Positions 8,238-16,102 are shown, counted from the stretch's first letter. The stretch is DNA of 33,091 bases from Syntrophomonadaceae bacterium (GCA_003563385.1 PWRZ01000040.1:1-33091); one strand, 5' to 3'. Numbers and translations are program-made. The notes: generated by a model from the letters alone, not told the origin.

Positions 8238-9611
8238 ATGCAAAGCGGTCAATTTTGCGTCATTTCACTGGGCTGTGCCAAGAATCGCGTGGACTCCGAG
8301 GAGATCATCGGCAGCCTGGTAAAAAACGGTTACAGTTTAACAGCGGAGCTCAATGAGGCTGACCTGGTTATAATCAATACCTGCGCCTTCATACGGGAGG
8401 CCCGCAAAGAAACCATTGCTGCAATCAAGAGGGCGGCGCGGCTGAAGAAGAGCAGCTCGGCCAGGCTGGATAAAATTGTCGTTGTAGGATGTCTTGCCGG
8501 TTACTACAGGGAAAGCGTAATAAAAAAAGCGATTCCGCAGGTGGACCATGTTGTACCTATAGATAATTACAGCAGCATCCCGGTCATTTTAAAAAATGCC
8601 CCCGGCCAGGGCCGGGCCCGTTCTGGGGTGACCAAACTCAGCCGGGCAGGCTCTTCCTCCTCCAAATCGATAGATCGTTTTTTGACAGGCCCTCCCCACA
8701 GCGTATATATCAAGATAGCCGAAGGGTGTAATAACCGCTGTTCTTACTGCCTGATCCCGTCATTGAGAGGGAGGCTGCGCAGCAGAAGTATAGATGAAAT
8801 AGCTGCCGAGGTACGTGCCGTGCAGAGACTTGGTGCCAGGGAAATAATTCTCGTGGCCCAGGATACAACGGCTTACGGGCTGGACTACTACGGCAGGTTT
8901 ATGCTTCCGGAACTGCTGCAGCGCCTCTGTGCCTTAAACGGTGAGATAGCCTGGATACGGTTGATGTACGCCCATCCGTCACACGTTACCGACACGTTAC
9001 TGCAGGTTATGGCCACCGAATCGAAGATATGCAAGTATATTGACATCCCCATCCAGCATGTCAGTGACAGCATCCTGGAGCTGATGGGCAGGAAGACTAC
9101 CGGCAAAGATATTGCGGCGCTGTATCATAAAATGAGGACGATTGTGGAAGGCATAACCCTAAGAACGACTGTCATGGTAGGATACCCGGGGGAGGGGGAG
9201 CGGGAGTTTGAAGAGCTCCTCCATTTCCTGGAGCAGCACCCTTTTGAAAGGCTGGGCGCTTTTATTTTTTCTCCAGAAAGAGGGACGGCCGCTTTCGGTC
9301 AGGGCAAGCCTGTAAGCGCTGAAGAAGCATCGAGAAGGCTGCACCTGGTAATGAGCCGGCAGAAAGAAATATCGCGCCGTTTTAACAAAGACCTGCTCGG
9401 GGAAAAAGTGGCAGTGATCATTGATGTCCCGGCCCGGAAGGGAAAAGCCGCTCATGCAAGGATGCCATCCCAGGCGCCGGAAGTTGACGGGAGGGTAATC
9501 CTTTCCGGGGCGTCGGGCATGGAACAGGGAACGCTGTCAATGGCGAGGATAACCGCTGCAGGTGCCTATGATTTAATGGGAGAGATGGCTGATAATGAAC
9601 CTGGCCAATAA
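8238..9611 (+). CDS. rimO: Ribosomal protein uS12 methylthiotransferase RimO
   Basis: A 457-residue radical-SAM enzyme that adds a methylthio group to a conserved aspartate of ribosomal protein S12. The N-terminal UPF0004 domain starts with VISLGCAKNRVDSE and holds cysteines for the auxiliary 4Fe-4S cluster (INTCAF, VGCLAG). The radical SAM motif CNNRCSYCLIPSLRG lies near residue 164, and the C-terminal part (about 375-450) fits a TRAM domain. Cytoplasmic. The ATG at 8238 has AGGGGAA about twelve bases upstream, a little far. The 3' end overlaps pgsA by 17 bases, indicating coupled translation. RimO is favoured over MiaB by the SLGCAKN signature. Confidence 0.95.
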   Translation: MQSGQFCVISLGCAKNRVDSEEIIGSLVKNGYSLTAELNEADLVIINTCAFIREARKETIAAIKRAARLKKSSSARLDKIVVVGCLAGYYRESVIKKAIPQVDHVVPIDNYSSIPVILKNAPGQGRARSGVTKLSRAGSSSSKSIDRFLTGPPHSVYIKIAEGCNNRCSYCLIPSLRGRLRSRSIDEIAAEVRAVQRLGAREIILVAQDTTAYGLDYYGRFMLPELLQRLCALNGEIAWIRLMYAHPSHVTDTLLQVMATESKICKYIDIPIQHVSDSILELMGRKTTGKDIAALYHKMRTIVEGITLRTTVMVGYPGEGEREFEELLHFLEQHPFERLGAFIFSPERGTAAFGQGKPVSAEEASRRLHLVMSRQKEISRRFNKDLLGEKVAVIIDVPARKGKAAHARMPSQAPEVDGRVILSGASGMEQGTLSMARITAAGAYDLMGEMADNEPGQ

Positions 9612-10185
9612 AATTACCTTAACACGCATCTTTCTTGTACCTGTTTTCATGGTGTTTCTGCTGTTAAGGGTGGTGCCGTACGGGGAATTTTGGGCGGCCG
9701 CCATATTTATTCTTGCTGCTGCCACAGATAAACTCGACGGCTACATCGCCAGAAAACAAGAAAGTGTCACCAGGCTGGGGAAGCTTATGGACCCGCTCGC
9801 GGATAAGCTGCTCATAACGGCTGCCTTGATTTCGCTGGTCGGTTTGGGAACCTTGAGCCCGTGGGTTGCTTTCTTGATAGTGAGCAGGGAATTTGCGGTC
9901 ACCGGCCTGCGCCTTGTAGCTGCTGGAGAAGGTATTGTGATAACTGCCAGCAGATGGGGGAAGGTAAAAACGTTTTCACAGATTTCCATGGTTGTGGCAA
10001 TCATTTTGGAAACGGCCATAAAGGCAAATTTGTATTCCTCTTCCAGGTGGGTAAGCGTATTTGCCGCCTTTTATCCTGCAGAGGTTTTAACAAGCCTTAC
10101 CCTCTTTGTGGCAGTCACAGTGACGCTGCTTTCCGGGTTTGCCTATTTCTACAACAATATCAACCTGATTAAATTCGGCAAGTAA
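9595..10185 (+). CDS. pgsA: CDP-diacylglycerol-glycerol-3-phosphate 3-phosphatidyltransferase
   Basis: A 196-residue membrane enzyme that makes phosphatidylglycerophosphate, the committed step of phosphatidylglycerol and cardiolipin synthesis. The CDP-alcohol phosphotransferase signature (D-G-x2-A-R-x8-G-x3-D-x3-D) is complete at about residues 45-70, in DGYIARKQESVTRLGKLMDP followed by LADK. Several hydrophobic helices flank it. The ATG lies inside the end of rimO. In many Firmicutes cinA follows pgsA on the way to recA; here a REP-like element, a terminator and unrelated genes follow instead. Confidence 0.95.
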   Translation: MNLANKITLTRIFLVPVFMVFLLLRVVPYGEFWAAAIFILAAATDKLDGYIARKQESVTRLGKLMDPLADKLLITAALISLVGLGTLSPWVAFLIVSREFAVTGLRLVAAGEGIVITASRWGKVKTFSQISMVVAIILETAIKANLYSSSRWVSVFAAFYPAEVLTSLTLFVAVTVTLLSGFAYFYNNINLIKFGK

Positions 10186-10212
10186 AACTTCCCCTGCAAA
10201 ATATTATTTACA

Positions 10213-10296
10213 AGGTTCGGGGACACACCTCTTGCAGAGGAATGTCCCCGGGTCCTCCGCTGCGCTCCGGAAGTGACAGAACCGACCCCCTGCTTT
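10213..10296. repeat. REP-like double inverted repeat in the pgsA downstream gap
   Basis: Downstream of pgsA lies a GC-rich palindromic unit. CGGGGACA (10218-10225) pairs with TGTCCCCG (10243-10250), and inside it CCTCT pairs with AGAGG around a TGC loop. A second GC-rich stretch with CCGCTGCGCTCCGG follows (10257-10270), then GTGACAGAACCGACCCC. The ends carry GGTTC and, inverted, GAACC. The composition differs sharply from the AT-rich bases on both sides. This is the architecture of REP/RAYT-type repeats that occur in many copies per genome, but copy number cannot be judged here. The rest of the 287-base gap before the next gene holds a terminator and a promoter, listed separately. Confidence 0.5.
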
Positions 10297-10364
10297 GCGA
10301 CCTCCAGCGTCAATATTTCTTGCCAAAATTACGCAAGACTTTACGGATAATGGCCTAATTGCAG

Positions 10365-10397
10365 GCACCTTTTCTTGGAAGAAAAGGTGCTTTTTTT
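10365..10397 (+). terminator. Intrinsic terminator after pgsA
   Basis: A perfect 12-bp stem, GCACCTTTTCTT against AAGAAAAGGTGC, with a two-base loop (a tetraloop once the closing pair opens), is followed by seven T. It ends the rimO-pgsA transcript. Confidence 0.9.
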
Positions 10398-10403
10398 GTC
10401 AAC

Positions 10404-10445
10404 TTGTTTAGGGCGGGCTGTACTGGTATAATAATTATGTAAACT
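10404..10445 (+). promoter_or_regulatory. Sigma-A promoter of the 171-aa gene, with shared TGTAAACT box
   Basis: TTGTTT (10404-10409) and TATAAT (10427-10432) are 17 bp apart. The -10 lies in TGGTATAATA (10424-10433), and four bases later comes TGTAAACT (10438-10445). The same TGGTATAATA-N4-TGTAAACT module recurs before the FtsH-like gene at 11031-11052. Confidence 0.7.
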
Positions 10446-10472
10446 TAGCACTACTGTGAGGATGATTTTGCC

Positions 10473-10988
10473 TTGAGAAGACAATTTAAATGGCCTGTCG
10501 TAGTAGCTACATTTATTGCCGCATTTGTCGCTATTTATGCCTTTAATTGGTGGCGCCAGGAAAACCTTGTTATAGAGCCATTGACCCTTTCCTTAAAGGA
10601 AATTGAAGGTGTTGAAGAGGTCAACATAAGTGTGTTGAGAGACAGGGATATAATCGACCTTGAGCTGGCGCCGGTGGACAACCTGGCGACGGCCTACCAG
10701 GCAGCGGAGGATATAATAATCTCCTACTACGGAGAAGAAGATTACCAGTTGAACATTCTCGATGAAAGGGATGAGCACCTGGAAGAAGCTTACTGGCGGG
10801 TCCATATTACGTTGAGGGAAGGGCAGAGGCTCGGAAACTACAGCTTTATGAGCGCTGAGACTGCAAGGCTGCTGGAGCAGGACAGCAAGATTACCGCTTA
10901 CCGGCTCTATGTGGATGGACAAAGAATATATCTTCATCTTTCTGCCGGGGACCGCTATCTCTATGAGGTTTTGGAGATTGAGGAATAA
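10473..10988 (+). CDS. Uncharacterised one-TM protein
   Basis: A 171-residue protein of no recognised family. Residues about 8-25 form a single hydrophobic segment (WPVVVATFIAAFVAIYAF) after a basic start (RRQFK), so the N-terminus is probably cytoplasmic and the remaining 145 residues extracytoplasmic. That part is rich in acidic residues and alternating beta-like segments (VEEVNISVLRDRDIIDLELA). The start is a TTG at 10473 behind GAGGAT. It is transcribed from its own sigma-A promoter, and the next gene, an FtsH-like protease, starts 111 bases on behind a near-copy of that promoter module. A shared envelope-related role with its neighbours is an inference. Confidence 0.7.
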   Translation: MRRQFKWPVVVATFIAAFVAIYAFNWWRQENLVIEPLTLSLKEIEGVEEVNISVLRDRDIIDLELAPVDNLATAYQAAEDIIISYYGEEDYQLNILDERDEHLEEAYWRVHITLREGQRLGNYSFMSAETARLLEQDSKITAYRLYVDGQRIYLHLSAGDRYLYEVLEIEE

Positions 10989-11009
10989 TACAGGAGGATT
11001 TTTTTGTTA

Positions 11010-11052
11010 TTGGTTTTTTACCCCTTTTGATGGTATAATACATCTGTAAACT
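11010..11052 (+). promoter_or_regulatory. Promoter of the FtsH-like gene, with shared TGTAAACT box
   Basis: TATAAT at 11034-11039 has a weak TTGGTT 18 bp upstream (11010-11015). TGGTATAATA (11031-11040), four bases, then TGTAAACT (11045-11052) repeats the module at 10424-10445. The TGTAAACT box covers the expected transcription start, where a repressor could act. Confidence 0.6.
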
Positions 11053-11099
11053 AATTATGTTAACTATTTCAGGTTACTTCGCTTTTCGGAGGTTTATTT

Positions 11100-12614
11100 A
11101 TGGTTAAAGAGATTGGAGTGGGGACAGCCCTGGGTATCATAGTGGGCCTGCTCTGGCTTGGTTACAATGCATACCCGCTGTTAATAATTTTTGGGCTGTT
11201 CTTTTTTTTATATAAATTCCTCGACCTCAAAGGCGGTTTAAAGCAGTTTTCGCCGGCCAGGGTGGACCGCGGCAGGGCCTCAAAAAACGTCTCATTCGAT
11301 GATGTCGGGGGGCAAAAATCGGCCAAGAGGGAGCTGCTTGAATCGCTTGATTTTATCAGGGACCCGAACAAGATCAGCATGCTCGGTATAAGGCCCATAA
11401 AAGGGATACTGCTGGCCGGTCCCCCGGGGACAGGGAAAACATTGCTGGCCAAAGCGGCGGCATTTTACACCGATTCCGAATATATCGCCGCTGCCGGGAG
11501 TGAATTTGTGGAGATGTATGCCGGTGTAGGGGCACAGAGGGTCCGGCAGCTATTTGGACAGGCCCGCAGCATGGCCAGGAAGAAGGGCAGAAAGAGCTCC
11601 ATAATATTTATTGATGAAATAGATATCCTGGGGGTAAAGAGAGGAAGCTTCAATTCGTCTCACAAAGAAATGGAACAGACGCTGAACCAGCTCCTCGTGG
11701 AAATGGATGGGATGGACATGCGTGATGAAGTGCGTATTTTAGTTATAGGCGCTACCAACAGGGCTGATTTGCTTGACGAGGCCCTCCTGCGCCCGGGGCG
11801 TTTTGACCGCATTGTCCAGGTCGATCTCCCCGAAGTTCAAGGAAGGCTGCAGATCCTGGAGCTGCATACCCGCAATAAGCCCCTCTCTGACGATGTTGAC
11901 CTCCGGGAAATCTCTGCTGAAACCTTCGGCTTTTCGGGTGCTCACCTGGAAAGCCTCACCAATGAAGCCGCCATTTCGGCCCTTCGCGAGAACTGCAGCT
12001 GCCTGGAGAAGAGGCACTTCTATGAAGCGATAGACAAGGTGATCCTGGGCGAGAAAATAGATCGAAGCCCCGGTAAAGAAGAATACAAGAGAATTGCCGT
12101 CCATGAAACCGGTCATGCGCTGGTCAGTGAATGCATCCGGCCCAACTCTGTATCAACCATAACAATAATACCCAGGGGACAGGCAATGGGCTATATAAGG
12201 CACTGCCCTGAAAACGATATTTATATTCATACCCGTGAGTACCTGGAAGGGCAGATTGCCATGCTGCTGGGAGGGGCGATCACTGAAGAAGAGATACTGG
12301 GAAGCCGCAGTACAGGCGCTGCCAATGATTTTCAGCAGGCAGTGGAGGTAGCTAAAAAGATTATCTCTTCAGGGATGTCTTCCCTGGGGGTGGTAAGTAT
12401 AAAAGACCTGCCTGTAAGCCTGCTGCATAAGAGTATAAAGGAAATTATTAACGAGCAGGAAGAAAAGGTACGCCTGCTGGTTATAAATTACAGGGATATT
12501 ATTGAAACCGTGGCCGCTTTCCTCCTGGAGAAGGAAAGGATAAGCGGAAGCTTCCTGCGGGAGCTTCTCTATAAAGAGCAAAAAACGGGGTCTGTTAATG
12601 AACTGTCGAGGTGA
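11100..12614 (+). CDS. FtsH-like AAA+ membrane metalloprotease, short form
   Basis: A 504-residue ATP-dependent zinc protease related to FtsH. Two close N-terminal hydrophobic segments (about 8-22 and 26-40) are joined by only a few residues, so the extracytoplasmic domain of true FtsH (about 600+ residues) is missing. The AAA+ module has Walker A GPPGTGKT (107-114), Walker B IIFIDEID (168-175) and the second region of homology ATNRADLLDEALLRPGRFDR. The pore loop is MYAGVGA where FtsH has MFVGVGA. The M41 peptidase has HETGH (335-339) and the third zinc ligand candidate Asp410 in GAANDF, so it should be active. It overlaps the next gene by 17 bases. It is probably a specialised paralogue rather than the housekeeping FtsH. 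Confidence 0.85.
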   Translation: MVKEIGVGTALGIIVGLLWLGYNAYPLLIIFGLFFFLYKFLDLKGGLKQFSPARVDRGRASKNVSFDDVGGQKSAKRELLESLDFIRDPNKISMLGIRPIKGILLAGPPGTGKTLLAKAAAFYTDSEYIAAAGSEFVEMYAGVGAQRVRQLFGQARSMARKKGRKSSIIFIDEIDILGVKRGSFNSSHKEMEQTLNQLLVEMDGMDMRDEVRILVIGATNRADLLDEALLRPGRFDRIVQVDLPEVQGRLQILELHTRNKPLSDDVDLREISAETFGFSGAHLESLTNEAAISALRENCSCLEKRHFYEAIDKVILGEKIDRSPGKEEYKRIAVHETGHALVSECIRPNSVSTITIIPRGQAMGYIRHCPENDIYIHTREYLEGQIAMLLGGAITEEEILGSRSTGAANDFQQAVEVAKKIISSGMSSLGVVSIKDLPVSLLHKSIKEIINEQEEKVRLLVINYRDIIETVAAFLLEKERISGSFLRELLYKEQKTGSVNELSR

Positions 12615-13977
12615 TGGCACTAAAGCGGTACTGTTCAGCCTGCTGCTGACGTTTATAGTTATAAACCTGTTCGGCCCTTTTAGTATAAATGCGGATTTTT
12701 TTCAATTTGATGTTGAAGTTGGCTTTCTGGGCAGCGGTAAAACAGTGCTGCACTTCCCCCCTCTCGGCAAAGCTGTTGCCGATACACACCTTCCCCCTCT
12801 TGATTTTCATTTTTCCCTCGTTAATATCGACCTTGATAAGGCAACAGAAGCTGCCGCTGATGTTTCCGGCCCCCAACTGTGGGATAATGTCGTCCAGCAG
12901 GCCGGTAACTATCTTATTATGTACGTGCTTTTTTTACTAATGCTGGCCTTTGCCCTCGGTGCTGCCGGATACGTGCTGTGGATGCGCCGCAATGCAGCCT
13001 TAAAGGACATTGTCATAAGCGGGGCGGTAAGCCTGCTGGTGCTGCTTCTCCTGCTCGCTGCCGCTGCCGTGTCCTACGACATGGCGGCTTTTTCAGAGGC
13101 GGAGTACGTGGGCATAATTGAGGCTGCCCCCATGGTGCTTGATGTTTTGGGCGAAGGTATGGGGGTCATCGAGGATATCGGTGTCCAATTTGTTGAGATA
13201 GCGGAAAACATCACTTTACTGCGTGAAGGGTTGAAGGACAATATCGACTTCGAAAAGGGCGAAGATACGGTCAGGATTCTCCACGTTTCCGATATACACA
13301 ACAACCCTACTGCTTTCCAGTTTATAGAAAAAGTAGCCGGTATTTATAAGATAGATGCCATTATTGACACCGGTGACCTGGTCGACTATGGCACAGCCCT
13401 GGAAATGGAATTTCTTGGCAATGCGGCATCGTTTCCCGTTCCTTACCTGTTTATACCCGGAAACCATGAATCCCCGGTGGTAGTAGAGCATCTTAAAGCA
13501 GTTGAAAACGTGATTGTACTGGAAAATGGAGTGGTCGAGGTTGCCGGCCTTAGTATAGCTGGAATTGCCGACCCCTCCTCTTTTTCAAGCCGGATGTCCG
13601 TCGCAGATGAAGAAATTATGGAAGAAGCGGCGTTAACTCTCCGGGAGATTGTGAAAAGTGCCGGAGAGGTGGATATTGTGGCCGCGCATAATCCCTCCCT
13701 ATTTAAATATCTTCGGGAGGAAGGACACCTGCTGCTCGGGGGACACCTGCACAACCCCTATGTCGTAAAGGGTGCCGGTTTTATCGAGATCAATGCCGGT
13801 TCAACGGGAGGCTCGGGAATCAGGGGCCTGCAGAACCTCGAGGCCGACTACAGCCTGGTACTGCTTACTTTCAGGCGGGAAAATAAAGACTGCCGTTACC
13901 GGCCCGCCGGTGCGGACTTGATCAGGGTAAAACACTTTCCCTTTAATTTCAGCTTTGAACGTTTCTTTTTTAACTAG
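12598..13977 (+). CDS. Membrane-anchored metallophosphoesterase
   Basis: A 459-residue protein with one N-terminal hydrophobic segment (about 9-28), a beta-rich region (about 35-90), two more membrane helices (about 105-128 and 137-160) and a calcineurin-like phosphoesterase domain (about 222-440). The metal-site motifs are complete: SDIHNN (Asp232, His234), DTGDLVDYG (Asp260), PGNHES (Asn289, His290), AAHNP and GGHLHNP. Three membrane passes would place the catalytic domain outside the membrane if the N-terminus is inside, but topology is uncertain. The substrate is unknown. Its ATG lies within the 3' end of the FtsH-like gene, so the two are probably translated together. The C-terminus is basic and aromatic. 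Confidence 0.82.
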   Translation: MNCRGDGTKAVLFSLLLTFIVINLFGPFSINADFFQFDVEVGFLGSGKTVLHFPPLGKAVADTHLPPLDFHFSLVNIDLDKATEAAADVSGPQLWDNVVQQAGNYLIMYVLFLLMLAFALGAAGYVLWMRRNAALKDIVISGAVSLLVLLLLLAAAAVSYDMAAFSEAEYVGIIEAAPMVLDVLGEGMGVIEDIGVQFVEIAENITLLREGLKDNIDFEKGEDTVRILHVSDIHNNPTAFQFIEKVAGIYKIDAIIDTGDLVDYGTALEMEFLGNAASFPVPYLFIPGNHESPVVVEHLKAVENVIVLENGVVEVAGLSIAGIADPSSFSSRMSVADEEIMEEAALTLREIVKSAGEVDIVAAHNPSLFKYLREEGHLLLGGHLHNPYVVKGAGFIEINAGSTGGSGIRGLQNLEADYSLVLLTFRRENKDCRYRPAGADLIRVKHFPFNFSFERFFFN

Positions 13978-14047
13978 AAGGAAGGAAAATGATTTTCATG
14001 GGGGAAATAGTTTATTAAAGCACGTCCTAATGGAAGGAGCTCTGCCA

Positions 14048-14617
14048 ATGCGCGCGTTCCTGTCCGTAAATGTGGATTTTAACCTGAAGCAGGAGCTTGC
14101 TGCCATCCAGGAACAGCTGCAGAAAAAAATAAAGGGAGTGCGGTGGGTAAACCCGGAGCTGCTGCATATAACGCTGCTTTTTTTAGGAGAGATAGACCAA
14201 AAAGCCGTTTCCCTGCTGGAGGAGCCGCTGCAGAAGGTTGGAGAACAGGTGACCCCCTTTGAAGTGACCTTTGAGCAGCTGGGCGCCTTCCCGGGGCCCA
14301 AAAACCCCCGCGTTTTTTGGATCGGCATCCAGCATGGCGGAGAGCTGCGCCGGCTGGCGGGAGAAGTGAGAAGGGCGGTCCTTTCCCTGTCACAGCAGTG
14401 CCGTTTTAAAATAGAAGACAGGGATAATTACAGGCCGCACCTGACCCTGGGAAGAAAAAAAAGAAACGAGCAGCTCACATTCCCACTGGAAATATTCGAG
14501 CAGCAGTGGTTCTGCAAGGGCAGCCTCTATGTTGACCGCTTTTTTTTGATGCACAGCCGGCTGCAGCCTCAGGGTCCAATATATACCCCCCTTAAAAAAT
14601 TCTTTTTAAAAAAATAA
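14048..14617 (+). CDS. thpR: RNA 2',3'-cyclic phosphodiesterase (LigT/ThpR)
   Basis: A 189-residue 2H phosphoesterase that opens 2',3'-cyclic phosphate ends on RNA in vitro. Both catalytic HxTx motifs are visible: HITLLFLGE near residue 41 and HLTLGRKK near residue 133. The frame is open further upstream to 13955, but ATG 14048 has GAAGGAGCT seven bases before it and gives the family's usual start (MRAFLSV) and length. It follows the phosphoesterase gene by 70 bases and precedes recA. thpR next to recA is common in Clostridia. Confidence 0.9.
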   Translation: MRAFLSVNVDFNLKQELAAIQEQLQKKIKGVRWVNPELLHITLLFLGEIDQKAVSLLEEPLQKVGEQVTPFEVTFEQLGAFPGPKNPRVFWIGIQHGGELRRLAGEVRRAVLSLSQQCRFKIEDRDNYRPHLTLGRKKRNEQLTFPLEIFEQQWFCKGSLYVDRFFLMHSRLQPQGPIYTPLKKFFLKK

Positions 14618-14660
14618 CCGCCGGGGCAGGATTTTTTTTCCCGGTAGAGAAATATTAGGT

Positions 14661-14685
14661 TATAATACAAGCAAACAGATGTTCA
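14661..14685 (+). promoter_or_regulatory. recA promoter -10 and LexA box
   Basis: TATAAT at 14661-14666 is the probable -10; no good -35 is visible. CAAACAGATGTTCA (14672-14685) matches the Gram-positive LexA consensus CGAACRNRYGTTYC at 12 of 14 positions and covers the expected transcription start. Repression of recA by LexA and SOS induction follow from established Firmicute biology. Confidence 0.75.
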
Positions 14686-14709
14686 TATAATTTGGGAGGC
14701 TGAAAGGAC

Positions 14710-15744
14710 ATGGAAAAGAAAAAAGCTTTGGAAATGGCGCTGCTGCAGATAGAAAAGCAGTTTGGAAAAGGTTCCATCATGAAACTTGGTTCAGAAACAA
14801 GGGCCAATATTGCCGTCATACCGACGGGTGCCCTGCCGCTTGATATCGCGCTGGGTGTAGGAGGCCTGCCCCGGGGAAGGGTGGTGGAGGTCTTCGGGCC
14901 GGAATCTTCCGGAAAAACAACGGTAGCCCTGCACGTGGTTGCCGAAGCTCAAAAGAACGGCGGCTATGCCGCTTTTATCGATGCCGAGCATGCCCTTGAC
15001 CCTGTTTACGCCGGCAGGCTGGGGGTAAATATTGATGAACTCCTTGTTGCCCAACCGGACACGGGCGAAAATGCACTTGAAATAGCAGAGGCCCTCGTCC
15101 GTAGCGGGGCTATCGATGTGCTGGTGATAGATTCAGTGGCGGCGCTCGTTCCCAGGGCTGAAATAGACGGGGAAATGGGTGATGCGCACGTAGGCCTGCA
15201 GGCCCGCCTGATGTCGCAGGCGATGAGGAAGCTGTCCGGGGCCATAAGCAAGTCGCATACAACGGCAATATTTATAAACCAGATCAGGGAAAAAGTCGGT
15301 GTTATGTTTGGAAACCCCGAGACGACGCCGGGAGGAAGGGCGCTTAAATTCTACGCTTCCGTGAGGCTCGATATCAGAAGACTTGAAACCTTAAAGCAGG
15401 GGAATGAGATGATCGGCAACCGCACCAGGGCAAAGGTGGTTAAGAATAAAGTGGCGCCCCCGTTCAAACAGGCTGAGTTCGATATTATTTACGGCGAAGG
15501 TATTTCCAGGGAAGGGTGCATCCTCGACCTGGCCATAGAAAAGGATATCATCAGCAAAAGCGGTACCTGGTATTCTTACGGTGATGAAAAGCTGGGGCAG
15601 GGACGGGATAACGTCAGGGAGTTTCTAAAAGAAAACAGGGATTTATGCGCGGAAGTAGAAAAACAGATCCGCCGGCAGTACGAATATCTTTCACCGCGTG
15701 AACCTGCCCAGCCCGTTGAAGAGGCCAGGTCGGAGAAAGTTTAG
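14710..15744 (+). CDS. recA: Recombinase RecA
   Basis: A 344-residue ATP-dependent strand-exchange protein and coprotease for LexA. Walker A is GPESSGKTT (near 63-71), with the conserved [36 protein letters not shown] and [17 protein letters not shown] segments, and the C-terminal domain ends with the usual charged tail. Length is typical and there is no intein. The ATG follows GGGAGG and AAAGGA. A LexA box lies at the promoter. No recX follows; the next 358 bases hold no gene. Confidence 0.98.
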   Translation: MEKKKALEMALLQIEKQFGKGSIMKLGSETRANIAVIPTGALPLDIALGVGGLPRGRVVEVFGPESSGKTTVALHVVAEAQKNGGYAAFIDAEHALDPVYAGRLGVNIDELLVAQPDTGENALEIAEALVRSGAIDVLVIDSVAALVPRAEIDGEMGDAHVGLQARLMSQAMRKLSGAISKSHTTAIFINQIREKVGVMFGNPETTPGGRALKFYASVRLDIRRLETLKQGNEMIGNRTRAKVVKNKVAPPFKQAEFDIIYGEGISREGCILDLAIEKDIISKSGTWYSYGDEKLGQGRDNVREFLKENRDLCAEVEKQIRRQYEYLSPREPAQPVEEARSEKV

Positions 15745-15836
15745 AGAAGAAAATTATTATAACGGCGGGTGTATATATTTCCGCTTGTCCCGGTAGAAAT
15801 CGTTTTAGCGCCCCATTGGCTGAAAACCAATGTTAC

Positions 15837-15865
15837 TTGACATGTTCCAGCAAAGAGGATAAAAT
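15837..15865 (+). promoter_or_regulatory. Strong sigma-A promoter for RNA candidate or rny leader
   Basis: TTGACA (15837-15842), a 17-bp spacer and TAAAAT (15860-15865) form the best sigma-A promoter in the window. Transcription would start near 15872. Confidence 0.75.
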
Positions 15866-15871
15866 TGTTTC

Positions 15872-16049
15872 AGAAATGGGTTAGAGCAGTCTTGTGGGAT
15901 AGCTGCTTTAAAATAGATTTGACCATGCCTTTCCATGTATATGGATGCTCATAAAGTATAATATACAAGCGATCAGTATGTTATTTAAAAGGGAAATGTG
16001 GCCATTTCTATTTTAAAAAAGCTGTGTACCCCACAGCTTATTTTATTTT
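15872..16049 (+). ncRNA. Candidate structured RNA or attenuator leader upstream of rny
   Basis: From the promoter start near 15872 to the T-rich tract at about 16049 the RNA would be roughly 178 nt. Hairpins seen: A, TTAGAGCAG/CTGCTTTAA (15881-15911); B, TCCAT/ATGGA with GTAT loop (15932-15945); C, ATAATATAC/GTATGTTAT (15958-15984); D, TTTAAAA plus GAAATG against CATTTC plus TTTTAAA, with TGGC loop (15984-16017); E, the terminator AAGCTGTG/CACAGCTT (16019-16039). The 5' end AGAAATGG (15872-15879) can also pair perfectly with CCATTTCT (16002-16009), competing with hairpin D. It could be an independent small RNA, or the rny leader with attenuation. No known RNA family was recognised; a 6S-like fold was considered but not supported. 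Confidence 0.5.
16019..16049 (+). terminator. Intrinsic terminator upstream of rny
   Basis: An 8-bp stem, AAGCTGTG/CACAGCTT, with a TACCC loop is followed by ATTTTATTTTA. The T run is interrupted, so termination may be partial. It lies 54 bases before the rny start. Confidence 0.7.
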
Positions 16050-16102
16050 ATAAAAATAACAATAATGTTTTAAAAACAAAACGCAGGAGGTGACATCTTT
16101 AA

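Larger units (their letters stand above)
15745..16102. other. 358-base gene-free gap between recA and rny
   Basis: No coding frame with a start and Shine-Dalgarno site was found. The gap contains a small hairpin after recA (CATTGG/CCAATG at 15814-15832, with no T run), a good sigma-A promoter (15837-15865), a series of hairpins ending in an intrinsic terminator (15881-16049), and the rny ribosome-binding site GGAGGTGA (16086-16093). Confidence 0.8.

Noticed and set aside
15814-15832. CATTGG/CCAATG hairpin as the recA terminator
   Set aside because: The stem is only six pairs and no T run follows.
15919-15962. TTGACC and TATAAT as a second promoter in the recA-rny gap
   Set aside because: The two hexamers are 32 bp apart, far outside the usual 16-18 bp; both fall within the hairpin series.
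15872-16049. Calling the recA-rny RNA a 6S RNA
   Set aside because: Length is similar, but the visible local hairpins do not form one long rod with a central bubble, so the name is not supported.
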